Assembly: GCA_021813685.1 (NCBI GenBank) | Contig: JAKAJS010000285.1 | Location: 1 to 64,000 of the forward strand | Reading direction: 5' to 3' | From: Deltaproteobacteria bacterium | GTDB lineage: Bacteria > Desulfobacterota > Syntrophobacteria > Syntrophobacterales > Syntrophobacteraceae | Length of the DNA stretch: 64,000 bases | Part shown: positions 40,595 through 48,298 of the stretch, in pieces | How positions within the stretch are numbered: position 1 is the stretch's first letter | How the letters are laid out: each line of letters starts with the position of its first letter | Notes under the pieces: model-generated | Database searches by the model: none | What the model saw: only the letters and a program-made list of their open reading frames with translations | What the model was told of the DNA's origin: nothing | Translations under genes and position numbers: made by a program

Positions 40595-40624
40595 TTGACG
40601 TTCACATCGATTTTAGAAAATAAT
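40595..40624 (+). promoter_or_regulatory. Promoter of lpdA
   Basis: TTGACG (40595-40600) and AATAAT (40619-40624) with an 18-bp spacer lie about 125 bp upstream of lpdA in the same AT-rich divergent region. An ATTAATTAAT palindrome just downstream is a candidate regulator contact. Confidence 0.5.
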
Positions 40625-40747
40625 TTTTATGTTTTCATTAATTAATAGCCATTTTTTTCTTGCTTTGAGACCCATCTTCGCTACCATGGCGGAAACCAAA
40701 ACAGGGGCCAGGCGGCCCGAACCGTTGCAAACAGGAGACAACAGGTC

Positions 40748-42181
40748 ATGGCGGAAAAGATCGCGATCGTAGGGGCGGGCCCCGGCGGGTATGTGGCGGC
40801 GGTGCGCGCGGCACAGCTGGGCGGGGAAGTGATTCTCATCGAAGAGGATAACGTCGGGGGGACGTGTCTCAACCGGGGGTGCATCCCCTCGAAGGTGCTG
40901 ATCACCACCTCCCGGCTCCTGGATTCGTTTGAACGGGCGCAGGAGTTCGGGGTAAGGCTCGAGGGGGCGTTTTGTCCCGACATGCAGACTCTTCTGGAGC
41001 GTAAGGAAAAAGTCATACGCGATCAGTCCAAAGGCATTCTCGAACTTTTGCGCCATCACAAGGTGCGCTATGTTTCCGGGAAGGCCTTCTTCGAGAGGCG
41101 GGGGCAGATACATGTTGCACTTCCGAATGGCGCGAAAGAGGAAATCTTGTGGGACAAGCTGATCCTTGCCCCCGGTACCCGGCCTCTTGGTTTTTCGGAC
41201 TTTCCCTTCGACGGAAACGGCGTCATTTCGAGTAACGATGCGCTTGGTCTGCGAGAGATCCCGCAATCGGTCATGATTCTTGGCGGTGGAGTCATCGGAT
41301 GCGAGTTTGCCTTCATATTTTCTTCTCTGGGTTCGTCTGTGACCATAGTGGAAGCGATGGACCGGCTTCTTCCGCTCCCCTCCGTCGATGAAGCCTGCTC
41401 CCGGGTACTTCACCGGGAGATGAAGAAGCGAAAGATCCGCGTGGTGTTGAAGCGAACCGTCGAGGGGGTCGCCTACGAGGACGGGAAACTGTCGGTGACA
41501 ACCGGTCCCTCGCCGCTCATCGAAGGTCTTGGCGAAAGGGAGCGGCAGCAGGCGGTGGAACCTGTCGAAAAGCTTCTGGTCTGTGTGGGCAGAAAACCGA
41601 ACACTACCGGCTTGGGGCTCGAAAACCTCGGCGTGAAGCTCGACGAACGCGGTTGGATCATCGCCGACGATCGTATGGAGACCAATGTGGCCGGCGTCTA
41701 TGCGGTGGGGGACGTTCTTGGCCCCAAAAAAATCATGCTCGCCCACGTGGCTTCGACCGAAGGGATGGTGGCCGCGGAAAACGCCCTGGGAGGGAGCCGC
41801 GTGATGGGCTACGAGGCCGTGCCCGGGGCCATTTTCACGCTGCCCGAGGTGGCAAATGTGGGGCTCACCGAGGCCCAGGCCGCTTTGCAAGGGGTTGAGG
41901 CGAGGGCGGAGACGGTTCTCTTTCGAGCGCTGGGAAAAGCCCGGGTGATCGGGGAAATCGCCGGCGAGGCCAAGATCGTTTCCGATCGGAAAACGGGCAG
42001 AGTGCTCGGGGTCCACCTCGTAGGTCCCCACGCGACCGACCTCATCGCCGAGGCGGCCCTTGCGATGAAGATGGGGGCGACGGTGCAAGACCTTGCCAAC
42101 ACAATCCATGCCCACCCGACCCTTTCCGAGATAATGCTGGAGACTTCTCTCAAATCCCTTGGCATGTCGTTGCACGGCTAA
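40748..42181 (+). CDS. lpdA: Dihydrolipoyl dehydrogenase (L protein)
   Basis: A 477-residue FAD disulfide oxidoreductase. FAD-binding GAGPGGYVAAVRAAQLG, redox disulfide GGTCLNRGCIPSKVL, NAD-binding GGGVIGCEFAFIFSSLG and the C-terminal catalytic His-Glu pair in HAHPTLSEIM are all present. It reoxidises lipoyl-GcvH with NAD+. Divergent placement from the gcv operon across a shared regulatory region marks it as the L protein of this glycine cleavage system, although it may also serve 2-oxoacid dehydrogenases. AGGAGACAAC precedes the ATG. Confidence 0.97.
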   Translation: MAEKIAIVGAGPGGYVAAVRAAQLGGEVILIEEDNVGGTCLNRGCIPSKVLITTSRLLDSFERAQEFGVRLEGAFCPDMQTLLERKEKVIRDQSKGILELLRHHKVRYVSGKAFFERRGQIHVALPNGAKEEILWDKLILAPGTRPLGFSDFPFDGNGVISSNDALGLREIPQSVMILGGGVIGCEFAFIFSSLGSSVTIVEAMDRLLPLPSVDEACSRVLHREMKKRKIRVVLKRTVEGVAYEDGKLSVTTGPSPLIEGLGERERQQAVEPVEKLLVCVGRKPNTTGLGLENLGVKLDERGWIIADDRMETNVAGVYAVGDVLGPKKIMLAHVASTEGMVAAENALGGSRVMGYEAVPGAIFTLPEVANVGLTEAQAALQGVEARAETVLFRALGKARVIGEIAGEAKIVSDRKTGRVLGVHLVGPHATDLIAEAALAMKMGATVQDLANTIHAHPTLSEIMLETSLKSLGMSLHG

Positions 42182-42278
42182 CGAGCACAGCCACCATGAC
42201 AATGTGGTTATGCCTTCTTTCGGGGCTTCAGTGCCTGAGCCAGGAAAAGGGGAATGCGAGCCTTATCGTCACTCGCGA

Positions 42279-42301
42279 GAGCCAACTCTCCACGTTGGCT
42301 C
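42279..42301 (+). terminator. Hairpin downstream of lpdA
   Basis: GAGCCAAC and GTTGGCTC pair over 8 bp around a 7-nt loop, about 100 bp after lpdA. No T tract follows. A second stem (CGTGCTC/GAGCACG, 42353-42378) lies nearer the end of the convergent ferredoxin-like gene. The 211-bp interval holds no gene I can support. Confidence 0.35.
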
Positions 42302-42392
42302 GCTTGAAACCCATCCACCTGTCGTGATGCTCGGAGCGCAGAAATTCATGGTCGTGCTCGTCAAGATCGGTGAGCACGAGCCTCATTGATAA

Positions 42393-43082
42393 TCACGATT
42401 GTCGCGGCTGCATAATCGTCGCTTCCACGGGACAGACCGTCACGCAAAGCCCGCATCCATAACAGGCGGCTGCATCGTAGGCCATTTGACCGTCTCCCAG
42501 AGATCTGGCATCGAAGGGACATCGTTCGACACATTCGCCGCAATGGATGCACAAAGCGACATCCGTTACAGCGACGTACTCGGATCGGACCATAATATGC
42601 TTGCGGCCGTACGACTTTGCTATCTGCATGTCGTGGCAACAGCACGAACAGCAACTGCAAAGGGCGGCGAGTTCATGGTCGGGCATATAGAGACTCATGT
42701 GGACCAGCCCGCTTTCATTGGCTTTTTTCAAGACCCGGGCGGCTTCCGATAAGGATATGTAGCGCGCTTCGCCTTTTGCGACAAATCTGTCGCCAAACTC
42801 GTTGAGAAATAAACATACGTCCAATGGTTTGTCACAACGCCCGTAATGGGTCCTGCATCTGCAATTACTGAGCGCTACGGACCTTGCGTTCCGCAGCAGC
42901 TCCAACGCCTGGTCGGTAGGGAGGACCCACTGTTGGGCGTCAAGGGATTCGAAGACAGGAATTACTTTTGAAGAAAAGGATATCTGGCCCTTGCTCAGCC
43001 ACTGGTCGTACTTGGCGATATACGGTTCAAGGTAGGGATCCATGCTCTCCGTTCGATCCAGGCTCTCATCCTTCGTTTCCAT
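42393..43082 (-). CDS. Ferredoxin-type 4Fe-4S protein with unusual cysteine-rich N-terminal domain
   Basis: A 229-residue protein. The C-terminus carries two classical [4Fe-4S] motifs, CIHCGECVERCP and CYGCGLCVTVCP. The N-terminal ~150 residues contain CRCRTHYGRCDKPLDVC and a dense CSCCSCCCHD run, suggesting a further cluster or metal site. Homologues appear as '4Fe-4S binding protein' beside electron-transfer genes; function is unknown. A GAGGGGAAGAATTC segment precedes the chosen ATG. It lies downstream of two iron-sulfur flavoprotein genes on the same strand and is probably part of that ArsR-controlled unit, though the 106-bp gap leaves room for its own promoter. Confidence 0.85.
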   Translation of the reverse strand: METKDESLDRTESMDPYLEPYIAKYDQWLSKGQISFSSKVIPVFESLDAQQWVLPTDQALELLRNARSVALSNCRCRTHYGRCDKPLDVCLFLNEFGDRFVAKGEARYISLSEAARVLKKANESGLVHMSLYMPDHELAALCSCCSCCCHDMQIAKSYGRKHIMVRSEYVAVTDVALCIHCGECVERCPFDARSLGDGQMAYDAAACYGCGLCVTVCPVEATIMQPRQS

Positions 43083-43188
43083 GAATTCTTCCCCTCGGAC
43101 TCCCAAGTGATTACGCACATTTCTTCAGTCGGGCTGCCTAAGACGGCATTCTCTTGGTTGTTATTCGATTTCACCGTCCCTTGCAGGG

Positions 43189-43764
43189 TTAATTCGAACA
43201 CACATTCCGCGCGATCTCTTCGGCCTCTGCCAAAATATCCCCGTGAGTTTCTATCGCTCCGGAATCGCGTACTCCGCAAGCCCGGATAAGGTGGCTTTCG
43301 GCAAAACCGTACCATTTCAGGAAGTAATCGTACCTCGGGAAGATATCGCCGAATAACTCCTTGTCAGGATTGCCCTGTGTCAGTGCAAACACAAGCTTCT
43401 TGCCGGCAGAAAGGCGAACGGGATTGGGATTGGTCAGGTAATCGGGCTTCAGGAAAGAGTAAAAGCGGTCTATCGCCCCCTTCATTTGGCTCGATATTTC
43501 GCCAAAGTAAACGGGAGAAGCCATTACCAGTACGTCACACTCCTGCACGGCTTCCAGGACTTCCGCCAGATCGTCTTTCAATGCGCATTTATCAAGCTTT
43601 GTCTTGCATCCCATACAGGCCTGGCATCCCCGGTACTTAAGCTCATTTAAACGATAAGTCTTTGTTTGAACTCCTAATTCTTCAGCGGTATCGATAAACC
43701 GTTGCGCGATGGCAGAGCTGTTTGATTTGGCCCTCGGACTTCCAAGTAAGCAGACAATTTTCAT
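43189..43764 (-). CDS. Iron-sulfur flavoprotein / NADPH-dependent FMN reductase family protein
   Basis: A 191-residue flavodoxin-fold protein. The FMN phosphate loop is LLGSPRAKSNSSAIA, and ASPVYFGEISSQMKGAIDRF is the second flavin-binding segment. A compact cysteine motif CQACMGCKTKLDKC matches the Cx2Cx2Cx4-7C of archaeal/bacterial iron-sulfur flavoproteins (Isf), which pass electrons between ferredoxin and O2, H2O2 or other acceptors. GGAGG precedes the ATG. It is the second gene of a same-strand unit, 48 bp from the paralogous gene at 43813. Confidence 0.88.
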   Translation of the reverse strand: MKIVCLLGSPRAKSNSSAIAQRFIDTAEELGVQTKTYRLNELKYRGCQACMGCKTKLDKCALKDDLAEVLEAVQECDVLVMASPVYFGEISSQMKGAIDRFYSFLKPDYLTNPNPVRLSAGKKLVFALTQGNPDKELFGDIFPRYDYFLKWYGFAESHLIRACGVRDSGAIETHGDILAEAEEIARNVCSN

Positions 43765-43812
43765 CACTTTCCTCCATTTCGCAGCCGTCTGGTTAATCAT
43801 CGGTCATTTGGA

Positions 43813-44469
43813 TCACGAACCGCTTGCGGCGGCCGTCAGTTTCACGCCTAAATCGAAGGCGCGTTTGCAGTCAAGCGGGAAGATCTCCTCGTGTCGCTTC
43901 TTCTTCGCCTCCGCGTCCCAGCAGGTTGACAGGTATTTCGAGTAGTCGCTGAACTGGTAAGTGTCCGTACAGAGCAAAAGATCGCAGATCCCGAAGGTGT
44001 GGCCAAAAAGGTCCTGTGAGGCGGCGAAGGTTTTGTCATACTTACGGACGGCCAGGTCCTTTTCGGCGGTATTCATCGTATATATCAGTCCAACCTGGAG
44101 CTTGCCGGGAAATATGGGGGCATAACCGGGTGTGTAAGTCCGAAACGGAAATAGAAGCCGTTCCATAAACGACCTCATCTCCCCGGTTTCTGCGCCGAAG
44201 TATACCGGGGTTCCCAGGATGAGGACATCGGACTCCGACACTTTCTTCAAGATGGGCGCCAGGCCGTCCTTCACTGCGCACCGGCCATAGCTCCCGCCGC
44301 CTATTTCTTTACAGGCAAAGCAACTCCTGCAGCCCTTGGAGTCAACGTCGTAGAGATGTACCATTTCCGTTTCTGCACCATTTTTGGCGGCGCCTGCCAA
44401 GGCGTGCTCGATCAGGCTTGCGGTATTCCAATTCTTCCTGGGACTGCCATTAACTCCAATCGCTCTCAT
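43813..44469 (-). CDS. Iron-sulfur flavoprotein / NADPH-dependent FMN reductase family protein
   Basis: A 218-residue paralogue of the adjacent gene, with the flavin loop GVNGSPRKNWNTASLIEHAL, the cysteine motif CRSCFACKEIGGGSYGRC (wider last spacing) and GTPVYFGAETGEMRSFMERL. It is the first gene of the unit divergent from the ArsR regulator. A strong AAGGAGGAC ribosome site precedes the ATG. A perfect 43-bp palindrome lies 61 bp upstream, so expression is probably controlled by that regulator. The physiological substrate is unknown. Confidence 0.88.
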   Translation of the reverse strand: MRAIGVNGSPRKNWNTASLIEHALAGAAKNGAETEMVHLYDVDSKGCRSCFACKEIGGGSYGRCAVKDGLAPILKKVSESDVLILGTPVYFGAETGEMRSFMERLLFPFRTYTPGYAPIFPGKLQVGLIYTMNTAEKDLAVRKYDKTFAASQDLFGHTFGICDLLLCTDTYQFSDYSKYLSTCWDAEAKKKRHEEIFPLDCKRAFDLGVKLTAAASGS

Positions 44470-44529
44470 GTGTCCTCCTTGTTACCCGGGATGATTCGCA
44501 TCCGGTCGGACCGGCAACTCACTCCCACA

Positions 44530-44572
44530 ACGGTTCGACTATTTTCGAACGGTTCGAAAATAGTCGAACCGT
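44530..44572. promoter_or_regulatory. Perfect 43-bp palindrome, candidate ArsR operator
   Basis: Positions 44530-44550 are the exact reverse complement of 44552-44572 around a single central G at 44551. The arm reads ACGGTTCGACTATTTTCGAA plus C. Each arm itself contains TTCGAC/TTCGAA half-sites. It lies between the divergent flavoprotein and ArsR genes and abuts the predicted ArsR promoter, the expected place for a repressor site. Confidence 0.85.
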
Positions 44573-44573
44573 A

Positions 44574-44602
44574 TTGCGCGGTCAAGCATTTTTTTGTATA
44601 CT
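44574..44602 (+). promoter_or_regulatory. Predicted promoter of the ArsR gene
   Basis: TTGCGC at 44574-44579 and TATACT at 44597-44602 are spaced by 17 bp, starting 2 bp after the palindrome and 22 bp upstream of the ATG. A repressor bound to the palindrome would occlude this -35. Confidence 0.5.
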
Positions 44603-44623
44603 GCCGGATGAAAGAGAGAAAAC

Positions 44624-44968
44624 ATGGTAGCGCAATGTATCGAACATGAGCAGCCGTCCCGCGACAGGATCGCTCTTCCCAAAGTGCTTCACGCGCTAAG
44701 CGACCCGGTACGGTTGGAGATAGTGCTCAAACTCGCCAATGCAGGTGAAGTCACGTGCGGGTGTTTCGGTTTGGCCATGCCCAAGTCTTCCTTATCCCAC
44801 CATTTCAAGGTTTTGAGGAATTCAGGCGTAGTCGCCACAAGGCGTGAAGGCAAGGAGTGGGTCAACAGCCTGCGAAGAGAGGATCTCGACGCATTGTTTC
44901 CGGGAGTCCTCGAGTCGGTCATCGCCGCGGCGCGCGCGGAACAGCAATTGGAGTCCCGGCGCAGATAG
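44624..44968 (+). CDS. ArsR-family winged-helix regulator
   Basis: A 114-residue ArsR/SmtB-type repressor. The HTH is VTCGCFGLAMPKSSLSHHFK followed by VLRNSGVVATRREGKEWVN, with LHALSDPVRLEIVLKL at the start. The CGC in the helix before the HTH could sense metal or redox state, but there is no classical CxC-plus-distal-Cys arsenic site. Its operator is probably the 43-bp palindrome upstream, giving control of itself and of the divergent iron-sulfur flavoproteins. Related regulators sit beside FMN reductases in other genomes. Confidence 0.9.
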   Translation: MVAQCIEHEQPSRDRIALPKVLHALSDPVRLEIVLKLANAGEVTCGCFGLAMPKSSLSHHFKVLRNSGVVATRREGKEWVNSLRREDLDALFPGVLESVIAAARAEQQLESRRR

Positions 44969-45117
44969 CGGGTATGGGACGCCGGCATGAGCGGGGCGAA
45001 AAAGCGAGGCATTCGATTCGTCCGACCGGTAAGGCTCAACTCGAAGGCCTGCCCGCCGCGCCGTCCACCCCGTCTGGAGCGGCTTTTCGGCGAACCGTCG
45101 GTTTTTGGCGCTCAGCC

Positions 45118-45539
45118 GTGACAGGGCCTCTGGGCATCGAGAAACTGCAGCGGAACCATGAGGTGGATGTTTTCACGCGTGGTGAGCCCGAACTTGACCG
45201 TTTCCTCAGCCGCCATGCACTGCAGGCGCAACGAATGAACTCCTCCCAAATCAGTCTGAGCCGCCGGATGGTGATCGGGTACCACACGATTGTCGCAGGT
45301 GAAGTTCGCCATGGCGAAGCGCCTGAGCGTGTCATAAAGGGAATGCCGTGTCATCCCCCGCTGCTTCTCGACGCCCCGGGGCGCGCCCGCAGGTGGCCGA
45401 TATGGTCGGCGTACGCGCCCTTGCCGTTCACGCAAAAGACGACACATTCTACCTCCATTTCGGGTTCATGCCTTCGCCCACCGACAGCCGACATCTCTTT
45501 ATGCTCATCAAGGACATCCGCGCTATAGCCGGAAATTAG
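45118..45539 (+). pseudogene. GNAT acetyltransferase toxin remnant (frameshifted, internally deleted)
   Basis: From a GTG at 45118 the frame reads GIEKLQRNHEVDVFTRGEPE and then LDRFLSRHALQAQRMNSSQ, VIGYHTIVAGEVRHGEAPER, the N-terminal half of a TacT-like GNAT toxin. After about residue 80 the frame is lost and the C-terminal end (VRALAVHAKDDTFYLHFGF then MPSPTDSRHLFMLIKDI) continues in the +2 frame. The acetyl-CoA P-loop segment (R/Q-x-x-G-x-G/A) that should lie between is missing. No DUF1778 antitoxin gene remains upstream. The stop codon abuts the MITE-like element. Confidence 0.85.
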
Positions 45540-45733
45540 GGAGCCTCTTGCAACCAGTGCGAAGACCGGGAGGGGCGGGGCAGATTCCCCCCTTTTTTTA
45601 AGGGGGGCAAAGGGGGATTTGAATTCTCTGCACACGCCTAAGGGCGCAAAATCCCCCTCGATTCCCCTTTTAAAAAGGGGGAAGAAGAAAGCACCGCTCG
45701 TGCCTGTCCACAGGCAGTTTTGCAAGAGGGTCC
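45540..45733. mobile_element. MITE-like element with 14-bp terminal inverted repeats
   Basis: Termini GGAGCCTCTTGCAA (45540-45553) and TTGCAAGAGGGTCC (45720-45733) are inverted repeats with one mismatch. Inside are nested palindromes: CCCCCCTTTTTTTAAGGGGGG, CAAAGGGGGATTT opposite AAATCCCCCTCG, and CCCCTTTTAAAAAGGGG. It encodes no protein. At 194 bp it fits a non-autonomous miniature transposable element. The rest of the 345-bp interval to the next gene is AT-rich with no gene. Confidence 0.75.
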
Positions 45734-45884
45734 AGGGGGTTCAATTTTCCTGTTCTTATTTTCCCCGATGGTTTACAAGTAGGATACGTTTCCCGTTACG
45801 GATTGTTTTTGTGCATTTAGACCAGGGCCTCGGTTGGGGCCGAGGCTGTTTTTTCTTTCCAGGGCTTTTGGAGGCAGGTCGGGT

Positions 45885-46676
45885 GTGAGCGAAAATAATC
45901 GGAAAAGTACGTTGCAGGCCGCTGAAGTGACCGTTTTCCAGGCAGGTGAGCAGATAATCCCGCAGGGTTTTGAGTGCCCCTGGTTTTATGTGATTCTGAG
46001 CGGGCAGGTGATGCTCAGCCAGAACGGGACGAAACTGAGGACCCTTGGCGAGCAGGATATTTTCGGCCTGGAGAGCCTGTTGCTCAAACGGCCTTCACAC
46101 TATGCGGCCGAAGCCGTGCACAGATGCAGGATTGCCAGATACGGACACGAGGTGCTCGACCGGCTCATTCGTCAAAGCCCCCGGATGGTTGAAGGAGTTT
46201 TGGTGTCCATCCTGCGCCAGCTGACCCAGACGGCTTTGAACCTGCTCGAGCCTTCTTCGCAAGTTCTGCCGGCGGATAAAGAGAGCCTGCGATTTTTTTC
46301 AGACGGGGAAGCGATCCTAGAGGAGACGGGGAGCGAGTGGGCGCTCTACCGGCTCATCACCGGCCGCTGCAAGGTAAGCGGGGCGGGGCGGGAAATCACC
46401 CAAATCAGCCGGCCCGGCGATTTTTTCGGCACTCCTCTTTCGCCCCGCAACTCCTGTGTGCGGAGCATCGGCCAAAGCGTAGTCGAAAAGTACGGTGCGG
46501 GCGACCTCCATACGATCGTAAGAGATTATCCCGATGCAGCGTTACGGATCATGGAGGCGATGATCGAACGGGATCGGGACGGGCGGCTGGCGCCGCAGCC
46601 GGATTGCCAAGCCGGGAGCGCCGCTACCTGCGGTGGCGGCGGGGCCGTTGGGGTAGACAAGAAGACAGCACGATAA
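45885..46676 (+). CDS. Tandem cyclic-nucleotide-binding-domain protein lacking an HTH
   Basis: A 263-residue protein with a CRP-like cNMP-binding fold at residues ~10-125 (VTVFQAGEQIIPQGFECPWF, VILSGQVMLSQNGTKLRTLG, QDIFGLESLLLKRPSHYAAE) and a second, diverged copy at ~140-225 (FSDGEAILEETGSEWALYRL, ITGRCKVSGAGREITQISRP, GDFFGTP). No DNA-binding helix-turn-helix follows, so it is more likely a sensor or adaptor than a transcription factor. The start is a GTG preceded by TTTGGAGG. The last ~25 residues (from GRLAPQPDC) are encoded by the GC-rich palindromic element and are probably not native. Confidence 0.8.
   Translation: MSENNRKSTLQAAEVTVFQAGEQIIPQGFECPWFYVILSGQVMLSQNGTKLRTLGEQDIFGLESLLLKRPSHYAAEAVHRCRIARYGHEVLDRLIRQSPRMVEGVLVSILRQLTQTALNLLEPSSQVLPADKESLRFFSDGEAILEETGSEWALYRLITGRCKVSGAGREITQISRPGDFFGTPLSPRNSCVRSIGQSVVEKYGAGDLHTIVRDYPDAALRIMEAMIERDRDGRLAPQPDCQAGSAATCGGGGAVGVDKKTAR
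46584..46644 (+). repeat. GC-rich two-hairpin palindromic element, copy 3 (in cNMP-domain protein 3' end)
   Basis: A 61-bp copy in the opposite genomic orientation to copies 1 and 2 but the same orientation relative to its host gene. On the minus strand: CCCCGCCGCC, stem ACC-GCA-GGT, AGCGGCG. The inner stem shows a compensatory change (ACC/GGT against GCC/GGC in the other copies). It stays in frame and encodes GSAATCGGGGA, matching GSAAAFGGGGV from copy 2. Confidence 0.85.
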
Positions 46677-46687
46677 AGGGGTAACGG

Positions 46688-46733
46688 CCCGCCCGCGAAG
46701 CAGGCGGGCAACCCGGCAGGCGGTCCCACCGCC
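46688..46733. repeat. Related two-hairpin GC-rich element upstream of miaB
   Basis: Hairpin 1 is CCCGCC/GGCGGG (46688-46693 with 46703-46708) and hairpin 2 is GGCGGT-CCC-ACCGCC (46719-46733), separated by CAACCC. The two-hairpin architecture matches the element only 45 bp upstream, but primary sequence similarity is weak. It fills the gap between the cNMP-domain gene and miaB and could alternatively be a terminator. Confidence 0.5.
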
Positions 46734-46756
46734 CGGTGGAAACAGGTAAACAGAAT

Positions 46757-48109
46757 ATGTCCGAACCACTTTTGCATTCATGCGCTCCGCGCCGATTGTA
46801 CGTGCAGACCTTCGGCTGCCAGATGAACGAATACGATTCGCTGCAGGTGCAGCGGCAGCTGGCGGCTCTGGGCTACCAACCGGTGGAGGAGATGAACCGG
46901 GCCGACCTTATCTTTTTAAACACGTGCTCTGTGCGGGGAAAGGCGGAACAAAAGGTCCACTCTTTTCTGGGAAGGCTGCGGCGGCTAAAGGAGGCAAACC
47001 CCGCTCTCAGGATCATCGTCGGAGGGTGCGTTGCCCAGCAGCTCGGGCAAAAACTGCTCGACAGGTTCGAGTATCTGGATCTGGTGGTAGGCACAAGGGC
47101 GGTCAACTCGATCGGGCAGTTGCTCCAACAGGTGGAAGAAAGCGGCCGCAGGGGGGCCTTTTTGCACGATGACGGAAACTGCGGTCCCGTGTTTCAACCT
47201 CAGGAGATTTTGCCGCAACCGGGGATAACGGCCCCGGTCACCATAATGCAGGGCTGCAACAATCATTGCGCCTACTGCATCGTGCCGGCGGTGCGTGGAG
47301 CCGAGCGGAGCAGGCGGCCGGGGGAGATTCTCGAAGAGATACGGCTGCTCGAACTTTCGGGGGTACGGGAGGTGCTTCTGCTGGGCCAGAATGTCAACTC
47401 CTACGGAAGGGGCCTGGAGGAGCCGATCGACTTTGCGGGGCTTTTGCGGCGGATCGTGGCCGAGACGCGTGTAGCGCGCATACGGTTTACTACCTCTCAC
47501 CCCAAAGACCTGACCGAGGATCTGATGAATTGCTTTGCCGAGCTGGGCCCGCTTTGCAAACACCTTCATCTTCCCGTCCAGGCCGGCTCGGACACCATCC
47601 TGGCCCGTATGAACAGGCGCTATACCGCCGGAGAGTACAGGGAAAAAGTGGCGCGGCTACGCCGGATTTGTCCGCAAATAGCTCTTACCTCCGATATCAT
47701 CGTCGGATTTCCCGGGGAGACCGAAGAAGACTTTGGCAAGACCATGGAACTGATCGAAGACATCCGGTTCGACAATCTTTTTTCCTTCCGCTATTCGGAC
47801 CGTCCGAACACGCGGGCGAGCGGATTTGCAGACAAGGTGGACGGGCAGGCCGCAGCGCGCAGGCTGGTCGAACTCCAGGGCCGTCAGGCGGCGATCACGC
47901 TGGAGAAAAATCTGGCCGAGACCGGATCGCTTCGGGAGGTGCTCGTCGAAGGACCCAGCAAAGCCTCCCACGGGCAGATCACCGGGCGCACCTCGCAAAA
48001 CAGGATCGTGAACTTCGAAGGACCCGTTTCTGCCACGGGGAAAATTTTGCCTGTAAGAATCGTAGCCGCCTATCTGCACTCGCTAAAAGGGACAGTGAGC
48101 AGCGAGTAG
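46757..48109 (+). CDS. miaB: tRNA-2-methylthio-N6-dimethylallyladenosine synthase (MiaB)
   Basis: A 450-residue radical SAM methylthiotransferase acting on the i6A37 made by MiaA. The UPF0004 N-terminal domain has its three Cys ligands (TFGCQMNEYDS, LNTCSVRGKAEQK, IVGGCVAQQ). The radical SAM motif is CNNHCAYCIVPAVRG. GFPGETEEDF and the C-terminal TRAM region (KASHGQITGRTSQNRIVNFE) follow. I favour the ATG at 46757; a GTG 21 bp upstream is an alternative. It precedes a bifunctional nuclease gene on the same strand. Confidence 0.97.
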   Translation: MSEPLLHSCAPRRLYVQTFGCQMNEYDSLQVQRQLAALGYQPVEEMNRADLIFLNTCSVRGKAEQKVHSFLGRLRRLKEANPALRIIVGGCVAQQLGQKLLDRFEYLDLVVGTRAVNSIGQLLQQVEESGRRGAFLHDDGNCGPVFQPQEILPQPGITAPVTIMQGCNNHCAYCIVPAVRGAERSRRPGEILEEIRLLELSGVREVLLLGQNVNSYGRGLEEPIDFAGLLRRIVAETRVARIRFTTSHPKDLTEDLMNCFAELGPLCKHLHLPVQAGSDTILARMNRRYTAGEYREKVARLRRICPQIALTSDIIVGFPGETEEDFGKTMELIEDIRFDNLFSFRYSDRPNTRASGFADKVDGQAAARRLVELQGRQAAITLEKNLAETGSLREVLVEGPSKASHGQITGRTSQNRIVNFEGPVSATGKILPVRIVAAYLHSLKGTVSSE

Positions 48110-48298
48110 TGACCAGCTGGGGATGGTTTTTTCTGTTCACTGTTCACCGGTCACTGTTCACTGAATAAGTGACACCGACCTTGCCTCTCCTGCCCTTTGC
48201 GGTTATAGTGTCCGGTAAGGCCTGCCTGCAAGGAAACCTCTTGACCACCGACAGCCAAATCCAGGCCGGGGGACGCCGGAACTACTTTGGAGGTATCT

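Noticed and set aside
42182-42392. A 76-codon frame after lpdA as a gene
   Set aside because: No ribosome site or recognisable domain, and the region contains two hairpins more consistent with termination of the convergent genes.
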